Source: Paraoerskovia sediminicola (GTDB lineage: Bacteria; Actinomycetota; Actinomycetes; Actinomycetales; Cellulomonadaceae). Taken from it: a stretch of DNA of 64,000 nucleotides. Position numbers and translations under genes: made by a program. Shown here in pieces: positions 1 through 13,239 of the stretch. Position 1 is the stretch's first letter, and the number at the start of each line of letters is the position of its first letter. The notes under the pieces are model-generated. The model was not told where the DNA came from and did no database searches. It saw nothing but the letters and a program-made list of their open reading frames with translations. Location of the stretch: contig NZ_AP027729.1 of assembly GCF_030296575.1 (NCBI RefSeq), positions 558,001 to 622,000 of the forward strand, written 5' to 3'.

Positions 1-338
1 TCCGGCGTCAGGTTCTCGCGCCACGCGGCGCCGATCACCAGGGGCACGAGGCCGACGGCGAGGGCGACGAGCAGGAGCGCCACGCCGTCCACCCCGACGG
101 CGTAGCTCGCGCCGAGCTGCGGGATCCACGCGTGGGTCTCGAGGAGCTGGTGCTCCTGCGCCGCGGAGGTGTCGAACGCGAGGACCGTCAGGACCAGGAG
201 CACGACCTCGACGAGCGAGAAGCCCAGGGCGACCTCGCGGACGCGGGTGCGGGCGGACGTCGACCCGAGGAGCCAGACGACGAGGGCTCCGACGAGCGGT
301 ACGACGATCAGCGTCGTCAGCCAGGGGAAGGAGATCAT
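1..338 (-). CDS. nuoM: NADH-quinone oxidoreductase subunit M, N-terminal part (runs off window)
   Basis: Antiporter-like membrane subunit of complex I that takes part in proton pumping. Only the first ~112 residues are inside the window. They form three hydrophobic segments (about residues 5-23, 32-50 and 80-100), with the family-typical N-terminus MISFPWLTTLIVVPLVGAL. It follows nuoL, which ends at 353, in the order nuoK-nuoL-nuoM. The ATG at 338 is chosen; an in-frame GTG at 347, overlapping the nuoL stop, is an alternative. The identification rests on the N-terminus plus operon position. Confidence 0.9.
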   Translation of the reverse strand, partial: MISFPWLTTLIVVPLVGALVVWLLGSTSARTRVREVALGFSLVEVVLLVLTVLAFDTSAAQEHQLLETHAWIPQLGASYAVGVDGVALLLVALAVGLVPLVIGAAWRENLTP

Positions 339-352
339 TTCGGTCACTTTCC

Positions 353-2371
353 TCAGCTCGCCAGCGCCAGGACGACGGCGACGATCACGATCAGGCCGGC
401 CAGGATGGTGGCCGCGTAGGTCCGGACGTATCCGTTCTGCGCCTTGCGCCACACGCTCGCGCTGCGCGAGAACATCGCGCCGAGGCCCATGAAGGACCCG
501 TCGACGATCTCCTTGTCGGCGTAGACGAGCGTGCGCGTCAGGTACTGCCCCGGACGCATGACCAGGGCCTCGTTCACGTCGTCCTGGTACAGGTCCTTGC
601 GTGCTGCGCGCGTGAGCGCCGAGCCGCGCGGCGGGGTGATCGGGACGTCGGCCACGGTGTACTGGCGCCACGCGAGGGCGATGCCGGCCAGGACGAGCAG
701 GAGCGTCAGGACGATGAGCACCCACGGCGCGAGCACGGGCTCACCGTGCTCGGCGTGCCCCGTGACGGGCTCGAGCCACGTGACGAACATGTCGCCCCAC
801 GCGAGGATCCCGCCGAGCGCGACCGAGCCGATCGCCAGGATGATCATCGGGACCGTCATGAGCTTGGGCGACTCGTGCGGGTGCCGGACGTCGCCGTCCT
901 GCGGGCCCGCACCGCTCACCGAGCCGGAGCCGTCGTTCCAGCGTCGACGGCCGGTGAACGTCATGAAGAACAGGCGCGACATGTAGAACGCGGTGATCCC
1001 GGCACCGATGAGCGCCGCGAGACCGAAGACCCAGGCGCGCCACTCCTGGCCGTCGACCGGGATGAACGCGACCTCGATGATCTTGTCCTTGGACCAGAAC
1101 CCGGAGAACGGCGGGATGCCGAGGATCGCGAGCCAGCCCAGGCCGAACGTCACGAACGTGACCTTCATGAACCGGGACAGCCCACCGAAGCGGCGCATGT
1201 TCACGCCGTCGTCCATGCCGTGCATCACGGACCCGGCGCCGAGGAACATGCCGGCCTTGAAGAACCCGTGGGTGACGAGGTGGAAGATCGCGAACGCGTA
1301 GCCGACCGGACCGAGGCCGGCGGCGAGGATCATGTAGCCGATCTGGGACATCGTCGAGGCGGCCAGCGCCTTCTTGATGTCGTCCTTCGCGGAACCGACG
1401 ATCGCCCCGAAGATCAGGGTGACGGCGCCGACGATCACGACGACGAGCTGAGCGGTCGGGGTCGACTCGAAGACCGGCGCGGAACGCACGACGAGGTAGA
1501 CGCCCGCGGTGACCATCGTCGCCGCGTGGATGAGCGCCGAGACCGGGGTCGGGCCCGCCATCGCGTCGCCGAGCCACGCCTGCAGCGGGAACTGCGCCGA
1601 CTTGCCGCAGGCCGCCAGGAGGAGCATGAGGCCGATCGCGGTCGCGATCCCGGCGCTCGCCTCGGGCGCCTGGGCGAATACCTCCGAGAAGTTCAGCGAC
1701 CCGAACGTCGCGAGCATGAGCATCATGGCGACGAGGAGGCCGATGTCACCGACACGGTTCATGACGAAGGCCTTCTTCGCCGCGACCGCGTTCGCCCGCT
1801 CGTGGTACCAGAACCCGATGAGCAGGTACGACGCGAGACCCACGCCCTCCCAGCCGACGAACAGCAGCAGGTACGAGTCGGCCATGACGAGGACGAGCAT
1901 CGCCGCGACGAAGAGGTTCAGGTACGCGAAGAACCGGCGCCGGTTCTCGTCGTGCTCCATGTACGCGATCGAGTAGATGTGGATCAACGAGCCGACGAAC
2001 GTCACGAGGAGCACGAACGTCACGGACAGCGGGTCGATCCGCAGCCCGGCGCTGACGTCGAGCGTGCCCGCGGGGATCCACTCGAACAGCGTCATGTCGT
2101 AGACGCGGTCGCCGGTGTCGAGCCCGGTGAGCCCCACGAAGAGGATCAGGCCGACGACGAACGCGCCGGCGGACATCAGCACGCCGAGCCAGTGGCCCCA
2201 GCGGTCGCTGCGCCGTCCGAGGAGCAGGAGGAGCGCTGCGCCGAGGAGCGGCAGGAGGATGACGAGCGGCGCCGCCTGCAACGAGGCGGGCACGTCGGTC
2301 GAGGCGCCGTGCGTCTCGGCCGGGACGGCCGACGCGAGCGACGTCAACGAGGGCATCTGAGCCAGGTACAT
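353..2371 (-). CDS. nuoL: NADH-quinone oxidoreductase subunit L
   Basis: Large antiporter-like proton-pumping subunit of complex I, 672 residues and full length for the family. It is hydrophobic throughout (well over a dozen predicted membrane spans). The conserved core reads [19 protein letters not shown] around residue 370, and a C-terminal amphipathic region precedes the last span. ATG 2371 has an AAGGGG ribosome-binding site 5 nt upstream, and the gene begins 10 nt after nuoK ends. It is flanked by nuoK and nuoM as in other bacterial nuo operons. No disruption seen. Confidence 0.97.
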   Translation of the reverse strand: MYLAQMPSLTSLASAVPAETHGASTDVPASLQAAPLVILLPLLGAALLLLLGRRSDRWGHWLGVLMSAGAFVVGLILFVGLTGLDTGDRVYDMTLFEWIPAGTLDVSAGLRIDPLSVTFVLLVTFVGSLIHIYSIAYMEHDENRRRFFAYLNLFVAAMLVLVMADSYLLLFVGWEGVGLASYLLIGFWYHERANAVAAKKAFVMNRVGDIGLLVAMMLMLATFGSLNFSEVFAQAPEASAGIATAIGLMLLLAACGKSAQFPLQAWLGDAMAGPTPVSALIHAATMVTAGVYLVVRSAPVFESTPTAQLVVVIVGAVTLIFGAIVGSAKDDIKKALAASTMSQIGYMILAAGLGPVGYAFAIFHLVTHGFFKAGMFLGAGSVMHGMDDGVNMRRFGGLSRFMKVTFVTFGLGWLAILGIPPFSGFWSKDKIIEVAFIPVDGQEWRAWVFGLAALIGAGITAFYMSRLFFMTFTGRRRWNDGSGSVSGAGPQDGDVRHPHESPKLMTVPMIILAIGSVALGGILAWGDMFVTWLEPVTGHAEHGEPVLAPWVLIVLTLLLVLAGIALAWRQYTVADVPITPPRGSALTRAARKDLYQDDVNEALVMRPGQYLTRTLVYADKEIVDGSFMGLGAMFSRSASVWRKAQNGYVRTYAATILAGLIVIVAVVLALAS

Positions 2372-2381
2372 CTGTGCCCCT

Positions 2382-2681
2382 TCAGTTCTTCAGGAGGTTG
2401 ACGTCGTCGACGGACGCGGACCGGCGGGAGCGGAAGATCGCGACGATGATCGCGAGCCCCACCACCACCTCGGCAGCGGCCACCACCATGACGAAGAACG
2501 CGATGACCTGTCCCTGCGCGTCGCCGTGCATGCGGGCGAACGTCACGAACGCGAGGTTGCAGGCGTTGAGCATGAGCTCGACGCCCATGAACACGATGAT
2601 CGCGTTGCGGCGCAGGAGGACGGTCGCGGCGCCGATGGAGAAGAGGATCCCCGACAGCACGATGTAGTGCATGAGCTCCAT
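2382..2681 (-). CDS. nuoK: NADH-quinone oxidoreductase subunit K
   Basis: Small membrane subunit of complex I, 99 residues (normal length), with three membrane segments. The second contains the conserved Glu in [13 protein letters not shown] (residues 31-43), and a second conserved Glu lies in [11 protein letters not shown] (residues 68-78). The reading frame is open further upstream, but [14 protein letters not shown] is the usual NuoK N-terminus, and this ATG sits 1 nt after the nuoJ stop, consistent with translational coupling. Confidence 0.96.
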   Translation of the reverse strand: MELMHYIVLSGILFSIGAATVLLRRNAIIVFMGVELMLNACNLAFVTFARMHGDAQGQVIAFFVMVVAAAEVVVGLAIIVAIFRSRRSASVDDVNLLKN

Positions 2682-2682
2682 G

Positions 2683-3588
2683 TCAGCGGTCCTCGCTCTC
2701 GGTGCCGGACGGCGTCGCGTCGTCGGGTGGACCGTCGTCAGGTCGGGCGTCGGGTCCGGGGTGCGCGTCGGCCGCGCCGTCCGTCCCGGCCGTGTCGGGC
2801 AGGTCGGCACGCACGCTCAGGAGCGAGTGGTCGGGCATGTGCTCGACCATGACGTCGCGCTCGGACTCGAGGATCGAGGACTCCGAGCGGGCCTGGCCGC
2901 GGATCCGCAGCACGCGGGAGATCGACTCCGGGATCGGGCGACCCTGGGCGTCGAGCGCGGGCACATCCATCGCGTTGTGCTGCGCGTAGACACCCGGCGC
3001 CGGGAGCGATACGAGACGGCCGCCCTCGGGGAGCCTCGCGACCTTCTCGTCGGCACGCTCCTTCTGCCCGCGGTGCGGCTCGAGGCGCCGGCGGTGCGTG
3101 AGCACCAGCGCGGCGACCGCGGCCGTGACGAGGAGGATCCCGACGACCTCGAACGTGAAGACGTAGTCGGAGAAGAGGATGCGTGCGAGCGTCACCGGGT
3201 TGGTCTGCTCGTCGGCCGGCAGGCCGACCGCGGGCGGGAACGTCACCTGGACGACCACGCCGACGATGATGGCGACGAGCCCGAGGCCGAGCAGCGCGCC
3301 GATCCAGCGCTGGCCCTTGATCGTCTCCACCAGCGAGTCCGAGGCGTCGACCCCGACGAGCATGAGGACGAAGAGGAACAGCATCATCACGGCGCCCGTG
3401 TAGACGACGATCTGGACGACGCCGAGGAACGGCGCCTCCTGGGCGATGTACAGCACCGCGAGGCTGATCATCACGAAGACGACGGCGACCGCCGCGTGGA
3501 CCGCCTTGCGCGTGAAGAGCAGACCCATCGCCGCGATCACCATCAGCGGCGCGAGGATCCAGAACAGGACGTCCTCCCCCGTGCTCAT
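2683..3588 (-). CDS. nuoJ: NADH-quinone oxidoreductase subunit J
   Basis: Membrane subunit of complex I, 301 residues. The N-terminal ~170 residues hold five hydrophobic spans, with the family signature [18 protein letters not shown] near residue 58. The last ~120 residues are a hydrophilic extension ending in a Pro/Asp-rich tail, longer than in enterobacterial NuoJ (about 184 residues) as is common in Actinobacteria. The start [12 protein letters not shown] is chosen because it overlaps the repaired end of nuoI (ATGA) and matches the family; an open frame continues 26 codons upstream with no similarity. Confidence 0.95.
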   Translation of the reverse strand: MSTGEDVLFWILAPLMVIAAMGLLFTRKAVHAAVAVVFVMISLAVLYIAQEAPFLGVVQIVVYTGAVMMLFLFVLMLVGVDASDSLVETIKGQRWIGALLGLGLVAIIVGVVVQVTFPPAVGLPADEQTNPVTLARILFSDYVFTFEVVGILLVTAAVAALVLTHRRRLEPHRGQKERADEKVARLPEGGRLVSLPAPGVYAQHNAMDVPALDAQGRPIPESISRVLRIRGQARSESSILESERDVMVEHMPDHSLLSVRADLPDTAGTDGAADAHPGPDARPDDGPPDDATPSGTESEDR

Positions 3589-4272
3589 CGTGCGACCCCT
3601 CGGCTGCGGGCGGCGCCGGGTCCCCGGCGGGCGTCTCGTCGGGCTGGGCGGGCGTGCCCGAGTCACCGGAGTGCTCGTCGACCCAGGCGCGCTGGGCGTC
3701 CGTCGGGCCGGTGATCTCGCCCCGGTAGTACTCGGTGTCCGTCGTGCCCTCGACCATCGGGTGCGGGGCCGGCAGCATGCCGTCCCGGAGCGGGGCGAGC
3801 AGGTCCTGCTTCTCGAAGATCATGCCCTCGCGGGTCTGGCCGGCGAGCTCGTAGTCGTTCGACATCGTCAGCGCCCGCGTGGGGCACGCCTCGATGCAGA
3901 GCGCGCAGAAGATGCAGCGCAGGTAGTTGATCTGGTAGACGCGGCCGTACCGCTCCCCGGCGACATGTGGCCGCCGTCGGGCAGGTCGGCGTTGTCGGCG
4001 CCCTCGACGTAGATCGCGTCCGCAGGGCAGGCCCACGCGCACAGCTCGCAGCCGATGCACTTCTCGAGCCCGTCCGCGTAGCGGTTGAGCTGGTGCCGAC
4101 CGTGGTAGCGGGGCTGGGTCGGGACCTTCTGCCGCGGGTACTGCTCGGTCACGACCGGCTTGAACATCGACGAGAAGGTCACGCCGAAGCCCGCGACCGG
4201 AGCGAAGAGCTCCTTGATGCCCGTCGCCTTGGGCAGCAGCGGTTCGTACGGGGTGGGGGCGTCGTCAGGCAC
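3585..4272 (-). CDS. nuoI: NADH-quinone oxidoreductase subunit I (two frame disruptions)
   Basis: Ferredoxin-like subunit of complex I carrying two [4Fe-4S] clusters. The first motif [12 protein letters not shown] is in one frame and the second, [12 protein letters not shown], is in another; the switch falls between GGHMSPG and [13 protein letters not shown]. Adding one G to the GGGG run at 3955-3958 restores [12 protein letters not shown] second added G at 3596-3599 gives a C-terminus ending in a TGA that overlaps the nuoJ ATG, the usual junction in this operon. The corrected length is 229 residues. GTG 4272 has GGAGGG 7 nt upstream and overlaps nuoH by 8 nt. Most likely an intact gene with two assembly errors. 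Confidence 0.93.
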
Positions 4273-5659
4273 GGGGACCCTCCTCGGTGTCGGACGTGTC
4301 GGGGACCGGCACGGCGGCGGACCGCCGTCGTGGTGACGGGGGCAGCTTCTGCCCCGGCAGCGGCGGGACGGGGTAGCCGTGCGCGAAGGCGTCGAACTCG
4401 ACGTCCGCGGTCTGCGCGGCACCGGGGTCCGAACCCGCACCGGCGGTGGGCCCGTCGGTCTTCGCCTTGGACTTCGGGTCGGGCCAGAACCACAGCACCG
4501 CGAGCAGCACGACCGCCAGCACCCCGGCGCCGATGAGGAACCCGCGGGTGTCGACGTCGCCGAACTGGCGCACGCCCTGGGCGATCGACAGGAGCACGAC
4601 CCAGCCGAGGGCGACGGGGATGAGCACCTTCCAGCCGAACTTCATGAACTGGTCGTAGCGCAGGCGCAGGACCGTGCCGCGCACCCACACGAACAGGAAC
4701 ATGAAGGCCCACATCTTGGCGAGGAACCAGAGGATCGGCCACCAGCCCTCGTTGAACATGCCGTCGTTGATCGCCGACAGCGGCCACGGGGCGCGCCAGC
4801 CGCCGAAGAAGAGCGTGGTGGCGATCGCCGAGACGTTGATCATGTTGATGTACTCCGCGAGGAAGAACCACGCGAACTTCATCGACGAGTACTCGGTCAT
4901 GTAGCCGGACACCAGCTCGCCCTCCGCCTCCGGGAGGTCGAACGGGAGGCGGTTGACCTCACCCATCATCGAGATCACATAGATCACGAAGGCGGGCAGC
5001 AGCGGCAGGAACCACCAGAGCTGGGTCTGCGAACCGACGATCTCCGACGTGGACATCGAGCCGGCCATGATGAAGACCGTGACGAGCGAGAGGCCCATCG
5101 CGAGCTCGTAGCTGATCACCTGGGCGGTCGAGCGCACCGAGCCGAGCAGCGGGTACGTCGAGCCGGAGGACCAGCCACCGAGCACGATCCCGTACACGCC
5201 GAGCGACGCGCACGCGAGGATGTACAGCACGGCGACCGGGAAGTCGGTGAGCTGCGCGGGTGTCACGTAGTCGGTGAACGGGATCCGGACCTCGGGCCCG
5301 AACGGGATCACGGCGAAGACGAGCAGCGAGCAGAACACCGAGATCATCGGCGCCAGCAGGTAGACGAACTTGTCGGCCGCCTTGACCGTCATGTCCTCCT
5401 TGAGCAGGAGCTTCATGGCGTCGGCGAGCGACTGGAGCAGACCGAACGGTCCGTGGACGTTGGGGCCCGGGCGCAGCTGCATCCGGGCGACGACCTTGCG
5501 CTCGAACCAGATCGCGATCAGCACGCTGGTCAGCAGGAACACGACGATGAGGACGGCCTTGACGAGGTACGTCCACCCGTTGTCCTGCGAGAAGTCGGCG
5601 GCGACGCCCGCGATCCCGGGCGTCTCCGTCGGCAGGCTCAGCACGCTCAGGCTGCTCAT
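4265..5659 (-). CDS. nuoH: NADH-quinone oxidoreductase subunit H
   Basis: Membrane subunit of complex I that forms most of the quinone-binding chamber with NuoB and NuoD. It has 464 residues and about eight or nine membrane spans. Recognisable blocks are [19 protein letters not shown] (residues 63-81), [19 protein letters not shown] (about 222-240) and [10 protein letters not shown]. The C-terminal ~60 residues are a hydrophilic tail not found in E. coli NuoH. The ATG at 5659 overlaps the nuoG stop (ATGA), and the 3' end overlaps nuoI by 8 nt. Confidence 0.97.
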   Translation of the reverse strand: MSSLSVLSLPTETPGIAGVAADFSQDNGWTYLVKAVLIVVFLLTSVLIAIWFERKVVARMQLRPGPNVHGPFGLLQSLADAMKLLLKEDMTVKAADKFVYLLAPMISVFCSLLVFAVIPFGPEVRIPFTDYVTPAQLTDFPVAVLYILACASLGVYGIVLGGWSSGSTYPLLGSVRSTAQVISYELAMGLSLVTVFIMAGSMSTSEIVGSQTQLWWFLPLLPAFVIYVISMMGEVNRLPFDLPEAEGELVSGYMTEYSSMKFAWFFLAEYINMINVSAIATTLFFGGWRAPWPLSAINDGMFNEGWWPILWFLAKMWAFMFLFVWVRGTVLRLRYDQFMKFGWKVLIPVALGWVVLLSIAQGVRQFGDVDTRGFLIGAGVLAVVLLAVLWFWPDPKSKAKTDGPTAGAGSDPGAAQTADVEFDAFAHGYPVPPLPGQKLPPSPRRRSAAVPVPDTSDTEEGPRA

Positions 5660-8318
5660 CGCAGGCTCCCCTCGTCGGACCCGGAGACCGGGGGCGAGGC
5701 GACGTCCGCCCCCGCCGCGGCGACCCGGACGGTGTCACCGGGACCGGCCCCCAGCGACTCGTGCACGGCGCTGCCGGGCGAGCGCAGCGGCAGCCACACG
5801 ACGTGGTCGACCATCTCGGTCACGGCGACCGGGAGCGTCACGGCCCCGCGGTCGCTACGGACGGTGAGCAGGTCGCCGTCCGACACCTGGCACGCGGCAG
5901 CCGTCACCGTCGAGACGCGGGCCACCGGACGCTTGGCCGTGCCCGCGAGGAACGGCTCGCCGTCCTGACCGCGCCCGGCGTCGAGCAGCAGGCGCCAGCT
6001 CGCCAGCACGGCCGTCCCGGGCTCGACCGCGGGCGGCTCGACCGGGTCGACCGCGGGCGCCGCGGCACGCGCGCCCGTCCAGGCGGCGAAGCCCTCGACC
6101 TCGGCGCGCACCTGGTCGAGCGAACCCAGGCCGAGCGGCGCGCCGAGCGTGTCGGCGAGCGCGTCGAGGACGCGGTGGTCCGCCATCGCGGACGACTCCA
6201 GGGCCTGCCCGAAGGGACGCACGCGCCCCTCCCAGTTCCAGTAGGCGCCGGACTTCTCGGTCGGCGGGGCGACCGGCAGCACGACGTCGGCGAACCCGGT
6301 GACCTCGGACTCCCGGACCTCGAGCGAGACCAGGAACTCGGCCTGCGCGAGCGCGCGCCGGGCGTGTGCCGGGTCGGGCAGGTCGGAGAGCTCGACACCG
6401 CCGACGACGGCGCCCGCGAGCTGACCGACGGCCAGGGCGTCCACGATGTCGTCCGCCGACCGGCCGGGCGCGTCCGGGAGCGCCGCGACGCCCCAGGAGC
6501 CGGCGACCTCGGCGCGCGCGGCGTCGTCCGCCACGGGGCGACCGCCCGGGAGCAGCGTCGGCAGCGTCCCGAGCTCGACCCCAGCACGCTCACCCGCACG
6601 ACGCGGGATCCAGGCGACGCGGGCACCGGTGCGCTCGGCGAGCCTCAGGACCGCGCTGTACGCGCCGGGCACACCCGCGAGCCGCTCCCCGACGAGGATC
6701 ACCGCGCCGGGCTGCCCCAGGGCTTCGCCCGCGAGGGCGACCGACTGCGGGTCCTGCGTCTCGCCGTCGGCGATCCCGTCGAGCCACTCGGCCTCGGTGC
6801 CGGGCGCGGCGGGGAGCAGGGTGCCGCTCATCCGCTCGAGCCCGCGGGTGGCGAACGGTGCGACCGAGAAGACCTTCAGCCCGCGCTTCTCGGCGGCCTT
6901 GCGCAGCCGCAGGAACGTGACGCCGGCCTCCTCCTCGGCCTCCAGGCCGACGAGCAGAGCAGCGGGCGCGGCCTCGAGGTCGGCGAACGTGACCCCGATG
7001 CCCGAGCCGGCGACGAGGTGGGCGAGGAACGCCGACTCCTCGTCGCTGTGCACCCGGGCCCGGTGGTCGACGTCGTTGGTCCCGAGCGCGACCCGCGCGA
7101 ACTTCGCGTAGGCGTACGCGTCCTCGACGGTGAGCCGACCGCCGGGGAGCACCGCGACGCCGCCGCGCTCCTTGGCCGCGGCCAGCCCCTCGGCGGCGAG
7201 CTCGAGCGCCTCGACCCAGCTCGCCGGGCGCAGGGCGCCCCGGGTCACCGTGCCGTCGGCCGCGACCGACCGCTCGCGCACGAGCGGGGTGGAGAGCCGG
7301 TCCGCCGCGGACTGCCAGGCGAACGCGAAGCGGTCCTTGTCGGTGATCCACTCCTCGTTGACGGCCGGGTCGTCACCGGCGAGCCGGCGCAGGACGACGC
7401 CGCGACGGTGGTCGACGCGGATCGCGGACCCGCACGAGTCGTGCTCGGCGACCGCCGGGGTCGAGATCAGGTCGAACGGCCGCGACCGGAACCGGTACGC
7501 GGCGCTCGTGAGAGCCCCGACCGGGCAGATCTGCACCGTGTTGCCGGAGAAGTACGACGCGAAGGTGCTCCCCGACTCGTCCGCGAGGGCGGCGCCCACC
7601 GGGACGTCGGCCCCGCGCTCGGGGTCGACGGGCTCCTCGAAGTCGAGGACCGACTCGTCGAAGCGGCCGATCTGCTGCGACGCGCCGCGCTTCTGCAGGT
7701 CGATGAACGGGTCGCCCGCGATCTCCAGGGAGAAGCGGGTGCAGCGCTGGCAGAGGATGCAGCGCTCGCGGTCGAGCAGGATCTGCGTCGAGACGGCCAG
7801 CGGCTTGGCGAACGTCCGCTTGGCGTCGACGAGGCGCGAGGTCGGCCGCCCGTGGCTCATCGCCTGGTTCTGCAAGGGGCACTCGCCGCCCTTGTCGCAG
7901 ACGGGGCAGTCGAGCGGGTGGTTGATGAGCAGCAGCTCCATGACGCCGTGCTGCGCCTTGTCGGCGACGGCGGAGGTGAGCTGGGTCTTGACGACCATGC
8001 CCGGGGAGGCGGTCAGCGTGCACGACGCCTGCGGCTTGGGCATCGGGCGCAGGTTGCCCTCGCGGTCGGGCATCGACACCTCGACGAGGCACTGGCGGCA
8101 CGCGCCGGCCGGCTCGAGGAGCGGGTGGTCGCAGAACCGCGGGATCTCGACGCCGATCTCCTCGGCGGCGCGGATGACGAGGGTCCCCTTCGGGACGGAC
8201 GTCTCGACGCCGTCGATCGTGAAGGTGACCTCGTCGGCGCGGGCCGGCGTCTTCGCCTCGTCGGAGCCCTGGGAGCCCTTGTCGGCTGCCCCGCTCTTGC
8301 CCTGGGTGGTGACGGTCA

Positions 8319-8319
<1 letters not shown>
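5656..8319 (-). CDS. nuoG: NADH-quinone oxidoreductase subunit G
   Basis: Large iron-sulfur subunit of the peripheral arm of complex I, 887 residues. The N-terminus has a [2Fe-2S] ferredoxin fold ([19 protein letters not shown], about residues 56-74) and then [19 protein letters not shown] and [10 protein letters not shown] for the [4Fe-4S] clusters. The rest is a molybdopterin-oxidoreductase-like domain that carries no Mo in this family. A Lys/Ser/Asp-rich N-terminal leader of ~30 residues precedes the ferredoxin domain. The ATG overlaps the nuoF stop. The reading frame is intact throughout. Confidence 0.97.
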
Positions 8320-9652
<1,333 letters not shown>

Positions 9653-9656
<4 letters not shown>

Positions 9657-10546
9657 TTGTCCGTCTCCTTCGCACCTGCGGTGTCGGACGACGTGGGGCC
9701 GCCCGGTGTGACGTCTTCCGTGGTCTCGGTCTCGCGCTCGGCGCTCGACTGCTGCTCGCCGACGGCGGGCTCGGCCTTCGTGGTCGTGGCCTCCTGCTCC
9801 ACCGCGGCCGGGGCCTTGTCCTCGGCCCCCTCCGGGGCCTCGCTGCCCGGTGCGGTCCAGTCGTTCTCGCGGGCGAGCCTCAGGCCCGCGAGCGACGCGG
9901 TGCCGGCCCCCGAGCCCTCGTCTGCGCGGCCGTCCGTGAACCCGGCGAGGACCCGGCTCATCTGCTTGAACGAGCAGACGCTCGCCGCACCGCGCGTCGG
10001 GACCACGGGGGCGTCGTCCGACGTGAGCGAGTCGGCCAGCCCCTTAGCGGTCTCCGGGGTCTGGTTGTCGAAGAACTCCCAGTTGACCATCACGACCGGG
10101 GCGTAGTCGCAGGCGGCGTTGCACTCGACGCGCTCGAGGGTGATCTGCCCGTCCTCGGTCGTCTCGTCGTGGCCGACGTCGAGGTGCTCGCTGAGCGAGT
10201 CGAAGATCTCGTCGCCGCCCATGACGGCGCACAGCGTGTTCGTGCAGACCCCGACGGTGTACTTGCCGTTGGGGTGCCGCTTGTACTGCGTGTAGAAGGT
10301 CGCGACGGCCGACACCTGCGCGGTGGTCAGGCCCAGCTGCTCGGCGCAGAACGCGATGCCGTCGCGCGAGACGAAGCTCTCCTCCGCCTGCACGAGGTGG
10401 AGCATCGGCAGGAGCGCCGACCGCGAGTGCGGGTAGCGGCCCACGATCTCGGCGGCGTCGGCGGCCAGGCGCGCGTACGTCTCGTCGTCGTAGCGGCACG
10501 CGGCGGTGCGGCGGGCCAGCTCCGGGCCCTGGGTCTCGGCGGTCAT
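9653..10546 (-). CDS. nuoE: NADH-quinone oxidoreductase subunit E
   Basis: [2Fe-2S] subunit of the complex I NADH-dehydrogenase module, 297 residues. The thioredoxin-like domain has the cluster ligands in VGVCTNTLC (C-x4-C, about residues 98-106) and [11 protein letters not shown] (C-x3-C, about 139-149). The last ~100 residues form an acidic, Ala/Glu/Thr-rich tail absent from short NuoE proteins such as that of E. coli (166 residues). ATG 10546 overlaps the repaired nuoD stop. The tail is lengthy enough to be worth checking against related genomes. Confidence 0.95.
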
Positions 10547-11900
10547 CGGTCCACCCCTCCGAGCACCGGGTCGAGCGAGGCCACGGCGACGACGACGTCG
10601 GCGACCTGACCCCCTCGCACAGTGCCGCGACGGCTTGCAGGTTGTTGAACGAAGGATCACGGAAGTGGGCACGGTAGGGCCGCGTCCCGCCGTCCGACAC
10701 CAGGTGGACGCCGAGCTCGCCGCGCGGCGCCTCGACCGTCTGCCAGGCCTGCCCGGCCGGGACCCGGAAGCCCTCGGTGACGAGCTTGAAGTGGTGGATC
10801 AGGGCCTCCATCGACTGGCCCATGATCTCCCTGATGTGGTCCAGGGAGTTGCCCTGGCCGTCCGAGCCGATCGCGAGCTGTGACGGCAGCGCGATCTTCT
10901 TGTCGCCGACCATCACCGGGTCGCCCTCGGTCGCGTCGAGGCGCTCGAGGCACTGCTCGACGATCTTGAGGGACTGGAAGCACTCCTCGAGCCGCAGGAC
11001 CACGCGGGAGTAGGAGTCGCAGTCGGTCGACGTGGGGACGTCGAAGTCGTACGTCTCGTACCCGCTGTACGGCTGCGCCTTGCGCACGTCGTACGGCAGG
11101 CCCGACGACCGGAGCACCGGCCCCGTCATGCCGAGCGCCATGTTGGCCGCGAGCGACAGGTGCCCGACGCCGACGAGCCGCGCCTTGAAGATCGGGTTCG
11201 CCAGCATCAGGTCGGCGAGGTTCCCGATGTACTCGCGGATCTTCGGCAGGGCCGCCCGGACCTGGGCCGTGAAGCCCTCGGGTGCGTCCTGGACGACACC
11301 GCCGGGCCGGATGTACGCGTGGTTCATGCGGAGCCCGGTGATGGCCTCCAGGAGGCGCAGGATCTCCTCGCGGGCCGTGAAGCCGACGGTCATGACCGTC
11401 GTCGCGCCCATCTCGTTGCCACCGGTGCCGATGCACACGAGGTGCGACGAGACGCGGTTGAGCTCCATGACGAGCACGCGGATGATGCTGGCGCGCTCAG
11501 GGACGTCGTCGGTGATCCCGAGCAGCTTCTCGGCGGCCAGGCAGTAGCCGGCCTCCTGGAACAGGGGCGCGAGGTAGTCCATGCGGGTGCAGAACGTGAC
11601 GCCCTGCGTCCACGTCCGGAACTCCATGTTCTTCTCGATGCCGGTGTGCAGGTAGCCGATGCCGCAGCGGGCCTCGGTGACCGTCTCGCCGTCGATCTCG
11701 AGCATCAGGCGGAGCACGCCGTGCGTCGACGGGTGCTGCGGACCCATGTTGACGACGATCCGCTCCTCGCCGAGGTCGGCCGCCTCGGCCGCGATGTCGG
11801 CCCAGTCGCCCCCGCTCGCCTCGAAGGACGGGATCGAGCTGTCGAAGTCGCCCGACGCGGCGCGCGTCGCGCGCGGGGTCTGGGCTCCGGTCGAAGTCAC
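10543..11900 (-). CDS. nuoD: NADH-quinone oxidoreductase subunit D (one frame disruption near 3' end)
   Basis: 49-kDa subunit of complex I that helps form the quinone site. The corrected length is 452 residues. It has the family blocks [14 protein letters not shown] near the N-terminus, YLHTGIEKN, and [18 protein letters not shown] near the C-terminus. The frame breaks after AALCEG: adding one G to the G5 run at 10610-10614 gives [25 protein letters not shown] and a TGA overlapping the nuoE ATG, exactly the expected end. GTG 11900 overlaps the nuoC stop. Probably an intact gene with an assembly error. Confidence 0.94.
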
Positions 11901-12616
11901 GAGTAGGACCTCCTCTGGTCCGCCGGGGGCACCGTGGCGCCCTTGTACTCGACCGGGATGCCGCCCAGCGGGTAGTCCTTGCGCTGGGGGTGCCCGGGCC
12001 AGTCGTCGGGCATCTCGATCCGTGCGAGCGCCGGGTGCCCGTCGAAGACGATCCCGAAGAAGTCCCACGTCTCGCGCTCGTGCCAGTCGTTGGTCGGGTA
12101 CACCGACACGGTCGACGGGACGTGCGGGTCGGCGTCGGGCACGGCGACCTCGAGCCGCAGCGACCGGGAGTGGGTGACGGACGTCAGGTGGTAGACGGCG
12201 TGGAGCTCGCGGCCCGTGTCGTGCGGGTAGTGCACGCCGCTGACGCCGAGGCTCAGCTCGAAGCGCAGGTCCTGGTCGTCGCGCAGCGCCTGGCACACCG
12301 CGACGACGTGCTCGCGGGCGACGTGGAGGGTGAGCTCGGCGTGCGGCCCGGGCGGCGCCACGACGACGCGCTCCACGGCCGCGGCGAAGTCCGTCCCGCT
12401 CTCGGTCAGGACCTCCTCGAGCACGTCGACGGCCTCGTCGAACCAACCGCCGTAGGGCCGGGTCGCGGCAGGGGCCATCGCCACCGGGCGCTGGAGCCCG
12501 CCGAACCCGGAGGTGTCGCCGGTGCCGTGCGCACCGAACATGCCGGCGCGGACGTCGACGACCTCGATCTCGGGCCGTCCCTCGGCGCCCGGCGCCACGG
12601 CGTCGGTCCCCGTCAT
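11897..12616 (-). CDS. nuoC: NADH-quinone oxidoreductase subunit C
   Basis: 30-kDa subunit of the complex I connecting module, 239 residues. The conserved C-terminal signature is [20 protein letters not shown], followed by [21 protein letters not shown]. An N-terminal stretch of ~45 residues is variable. It is a separate protein here, not fused to NuoD as in E. coli. The ATG overlaps the nuoB stop and the stop overlaps the nuoD GTG, so nuoB, nuoC and nuoD are translationally coupled. Confidence 0.96.
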   Translation of the reverse strand: MTGTDAVAPGAEGRPEIEVVDVRAGMFGAHGTGDTSGFGGLQRPVAMAPAATRPYGGWFDEAVDVLEEVLTESGTDFAAAVERVVVAPPGPHAELTLHVAREHVVAVCQALRDDQDLRFELSLGVSGVHYPHDTGRELHAVYHLTSVTHSRSLRLEVAVPDADPHVPSTVSVYPTNDWHERETWDFFGIVFDGHPALARIEMPDDWPGHPQRKDYPLGGIPVEYKGATVPPADQRRSYS

Positions 12617-13164
12617 CGCAGGAGCCCCTTCATCTGGTGGGTGGGCGTGGCCTCGAGGGCCGCGGCCTCGGCGGCACGCGCCGCCTCCTTGCGGTTCGCG
12701 CCGAGCGGCTCGTTGCCGATCTGCTCGTGCAGCGTGGTGATCGCGTTGATGAGCATCTCGGGCCGCGGCGGGCAGCCGGGCAGGTACACGTCGACGGGGA
12801 CGATGTGGTCGACGCCCTGCACGATCGCGTAGTTGTTGAACATGCCGCCGCTGCTGGCGCAGACGCCCATGGACAGCACCCACTTGGGCTCGGACATCTG
12901 GTCGTAGACCTGGCGCACGACGGGAGCCATCTTCTGGCTCACCCGCCCGGCGACGATCATCAGGTCCGCCTGGCGCGGCGACGCGCGGAAGACCTCCATG
13001 CCGTAGCGCGAGAGGTCGAAGCGGGACGCGCCCGCCGCCATCATCTCGATCGCGCAGCACGCGAGGCCGAAGGTCACCGGCCACAGGGACGCCTTGCGGA
13101 AGTACCCCGCGAGGTCCTCGACCGTCGTGAGCAGGAACCCCGACGGTGCCTCTTCGATACCCAT
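12613..13164 (-). CDS. nuoB: NADH-quinone oxidoreductase subunit B
   Basis: Subunit carrying the terminal [4Fe-4S] cluster N2 that hands electrons to the quinone, 183 residues. The cluster ligands are visible in LACCAIEMM (adjacent Cys pair, about residues 35-43), [13 protein letters not shown] (about 100-112) and PGCPPRPE (about 129-136). The start [18 protein letters not shown] is typical of actinobacterial NuoB. It lies 75 nt downstream of nuoA and overlaps nuoC by 4 nt. Confidence 0.97.
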   Translation of the reverse strand: MGIEEAPSGFLLTTVEDLAGYFRKASLWPVTFGLACCAIEMMAAGASRFDLSRYGMEVFRASPRQADLMIVAGRVSQKMAPVVRQVYDQMSEPKWVLSMGVCASSGGMFNNYAIVQGVDHIVPVDVYLPGCPPRPEMLINAITTLHEQIGNEPLGANRKEAARAAEAAALEATPTHQMKGLLR

Positions 13165-13239
13165 CCCTCTACCTCCCTGCCGTTCGTGAGCTCAGGCTGC
13201 CGGACGCGCCGGCCGTGCGGGTCGTCGGACGCACCGCGA

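Noticed and set aside
746..2401. Long plus-strand frames opposite nuoL and other genes
   Set aside because: They are Arg/Asp/Glu-rich antisense frames produced by high third-position GC and match no family pattern.
3955..3958. Programmed frameshifting in nuoI
   Set aside because: There is no slippery heptamer and stimulator, and the same type of break occurs in fourteen other genes at G/C runs.
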